A DNA stretch of 5,605 nt from Candidatus Bathyarchaeota archaeon (GTDB lineage Archaea; Thermoproteota; Bathyarchaeia; TCS64). The DNA lies in the NCBI GenBank assembly GCA_030670015.1, contig DAOVCM010000071.1:1-5605 (forward strand). The letters run 5' to 3'. Position 1 is the stretch's first letter. Each line of letters opens with the position of its first letter. Positions 5,276 through 5,605 of this stretch are shown one piece after another. The notes below the pieces were generated by a model, which was not told the DNA's origin, made no database searches, and worked only from the letters and a program-made list of their open reading frames with translations. Position numbers and translations under genes: made by a program.

Positions 5276-5605
5276 ATGGTAAAAGTTCCCGAAGAAGTTA
5301 GGGCTGTCTTCGAGAAGCAGCGTATTATCCCTATGGCTACGGCGGACGCCTCAGGCAAACCGAACGTCGTTCTTGTAGGTATGTGGTGGTGGGCCGACGA
5401 CGAGAACATGGTATTGGTGGACAACTTTTTGAAGAAGACACGGATGAACATCGAAGCAACCCCTAACGTAGCCCTGGTGGGCTGGGACAGGGAAGCTCGA
5501 AAGTCCTACCAGATAAAGTGCAGCGCCGAGATACGTACCGAAGGCTCCCTCTTCGAGAAGGGGCGCAAAAGGGCGAAGGAGTTTGAGCGCCCCTTACCCG
5601 GTAAG
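5276..5605 (+). CDS. Pyridoxamine 5'-phosphate oxidase-like flavin-binding protein (partial)
   Basis: The first 110 codons are open to the window edge, so the C-terminus is missing. The translation matches the split-barrel flavin-binding fold of the pyridoxamine-phosphate-oxidase-like superfamily: an N-terminal helix (PEEVRAVFEKQRIIP), strand one with the IIPMATADASGKPNVVLV pattern (17-34), a strand with MVLVDNFLKKTRMNIEATPNVAL (45-67, the FMN-phosphate-contacting K/T-R segment), and YQIKCSAEI (78-86), where relatives usually have YQ-K-G. The cofactor could be FMN or, in archaea, F420; the reaction is unknown, and true PLP synthesis is not implied. Residues 37-39 are an uncommon Trp triplet. 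The ATG at 5276 is chosen because there is no other in-frame start between it and the stop at 5228-5230; the two ATGs at 5256 and 5259 are in another frame. Confidence 0.88.
   Translation, partial: MVKVPEEVRAVFEKQRIIPMATADASGKPNVVLVGMWWWADDENMVLVDNFLKKTRMNIEATPNVALVGWDREARKSYQIKCSAEIRTEGSLFEKGRKRAKEFERPLPGK

Noticed and set aside
5239..5451. Minus-strand frame over the flavin-binding protein start
   Set aside because: The plus-strand frame matches a known fold with a suitable promoter; the reverse frame has no recognisable features.

Overview
The window looks like a chromosomal segment of an uncultured archaeon. The seryl-tRNA synthetase is the standard (not methanogen-type) enzyme, with archaeal-looking spellings such as the TSEH loop and an NNTALATSR motif 3. 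Most genes have a T/A-rich TATA-like element about 35-65 bases before the start codon, implying very short mRNA leaders, and some also have Shine-Dalgarno-like GGAG/GGGG. A TACK-group lineage such as Bathyarchaeia is my best guess, from general impression only. I see no mobile element, CRISPR array, tRNA or rRNA.

Layout. Positions 118-1056 (-) encode a solitary nucleic-acid aminomethyltransferase of the DNA-methylase fold. Positions 1195-2496 (-) encode serS. A divergent promoter region (2497-2635) then leads to a 62-residue protein of unknown function (2636-2824, +) and a metal-dependent amidohydrolase of the Xaa-Pro-dipeptidase-like group (2890-4131, +). Convergent to the latter, with only 17 bases between stop codons, is an M19 (renal dipeptidase family) peptidase (4149-5162, -). 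A second divergent promoter region (5163-5275) separates it from a pyridoxamine-5'-phosphate-oxidase-like flavin-binding protein (5276 onward, +), cut off by the window end.

Function. The window is mainly housekeeping: tRNA charging plus two binuclear-metal amidohydrolase-fold enzymes that probably cleave short peptides in the cytoplasm, which suits a peptide-degrading heterotroph. The methyltransferase is the least ordinary gene: it lacks a restriction partner here, has an atypical THPPY catalytic motif, and lies in clearly more AT-rich DNA than its neighbours. I did not find convincing evidence for a new multi-gene system. The items most worth checking are the methyltransferase substrate, the 62-residue protein, a dyad in the serS leader, and the terminator hairpin built into the amidohydrolase stop codon.
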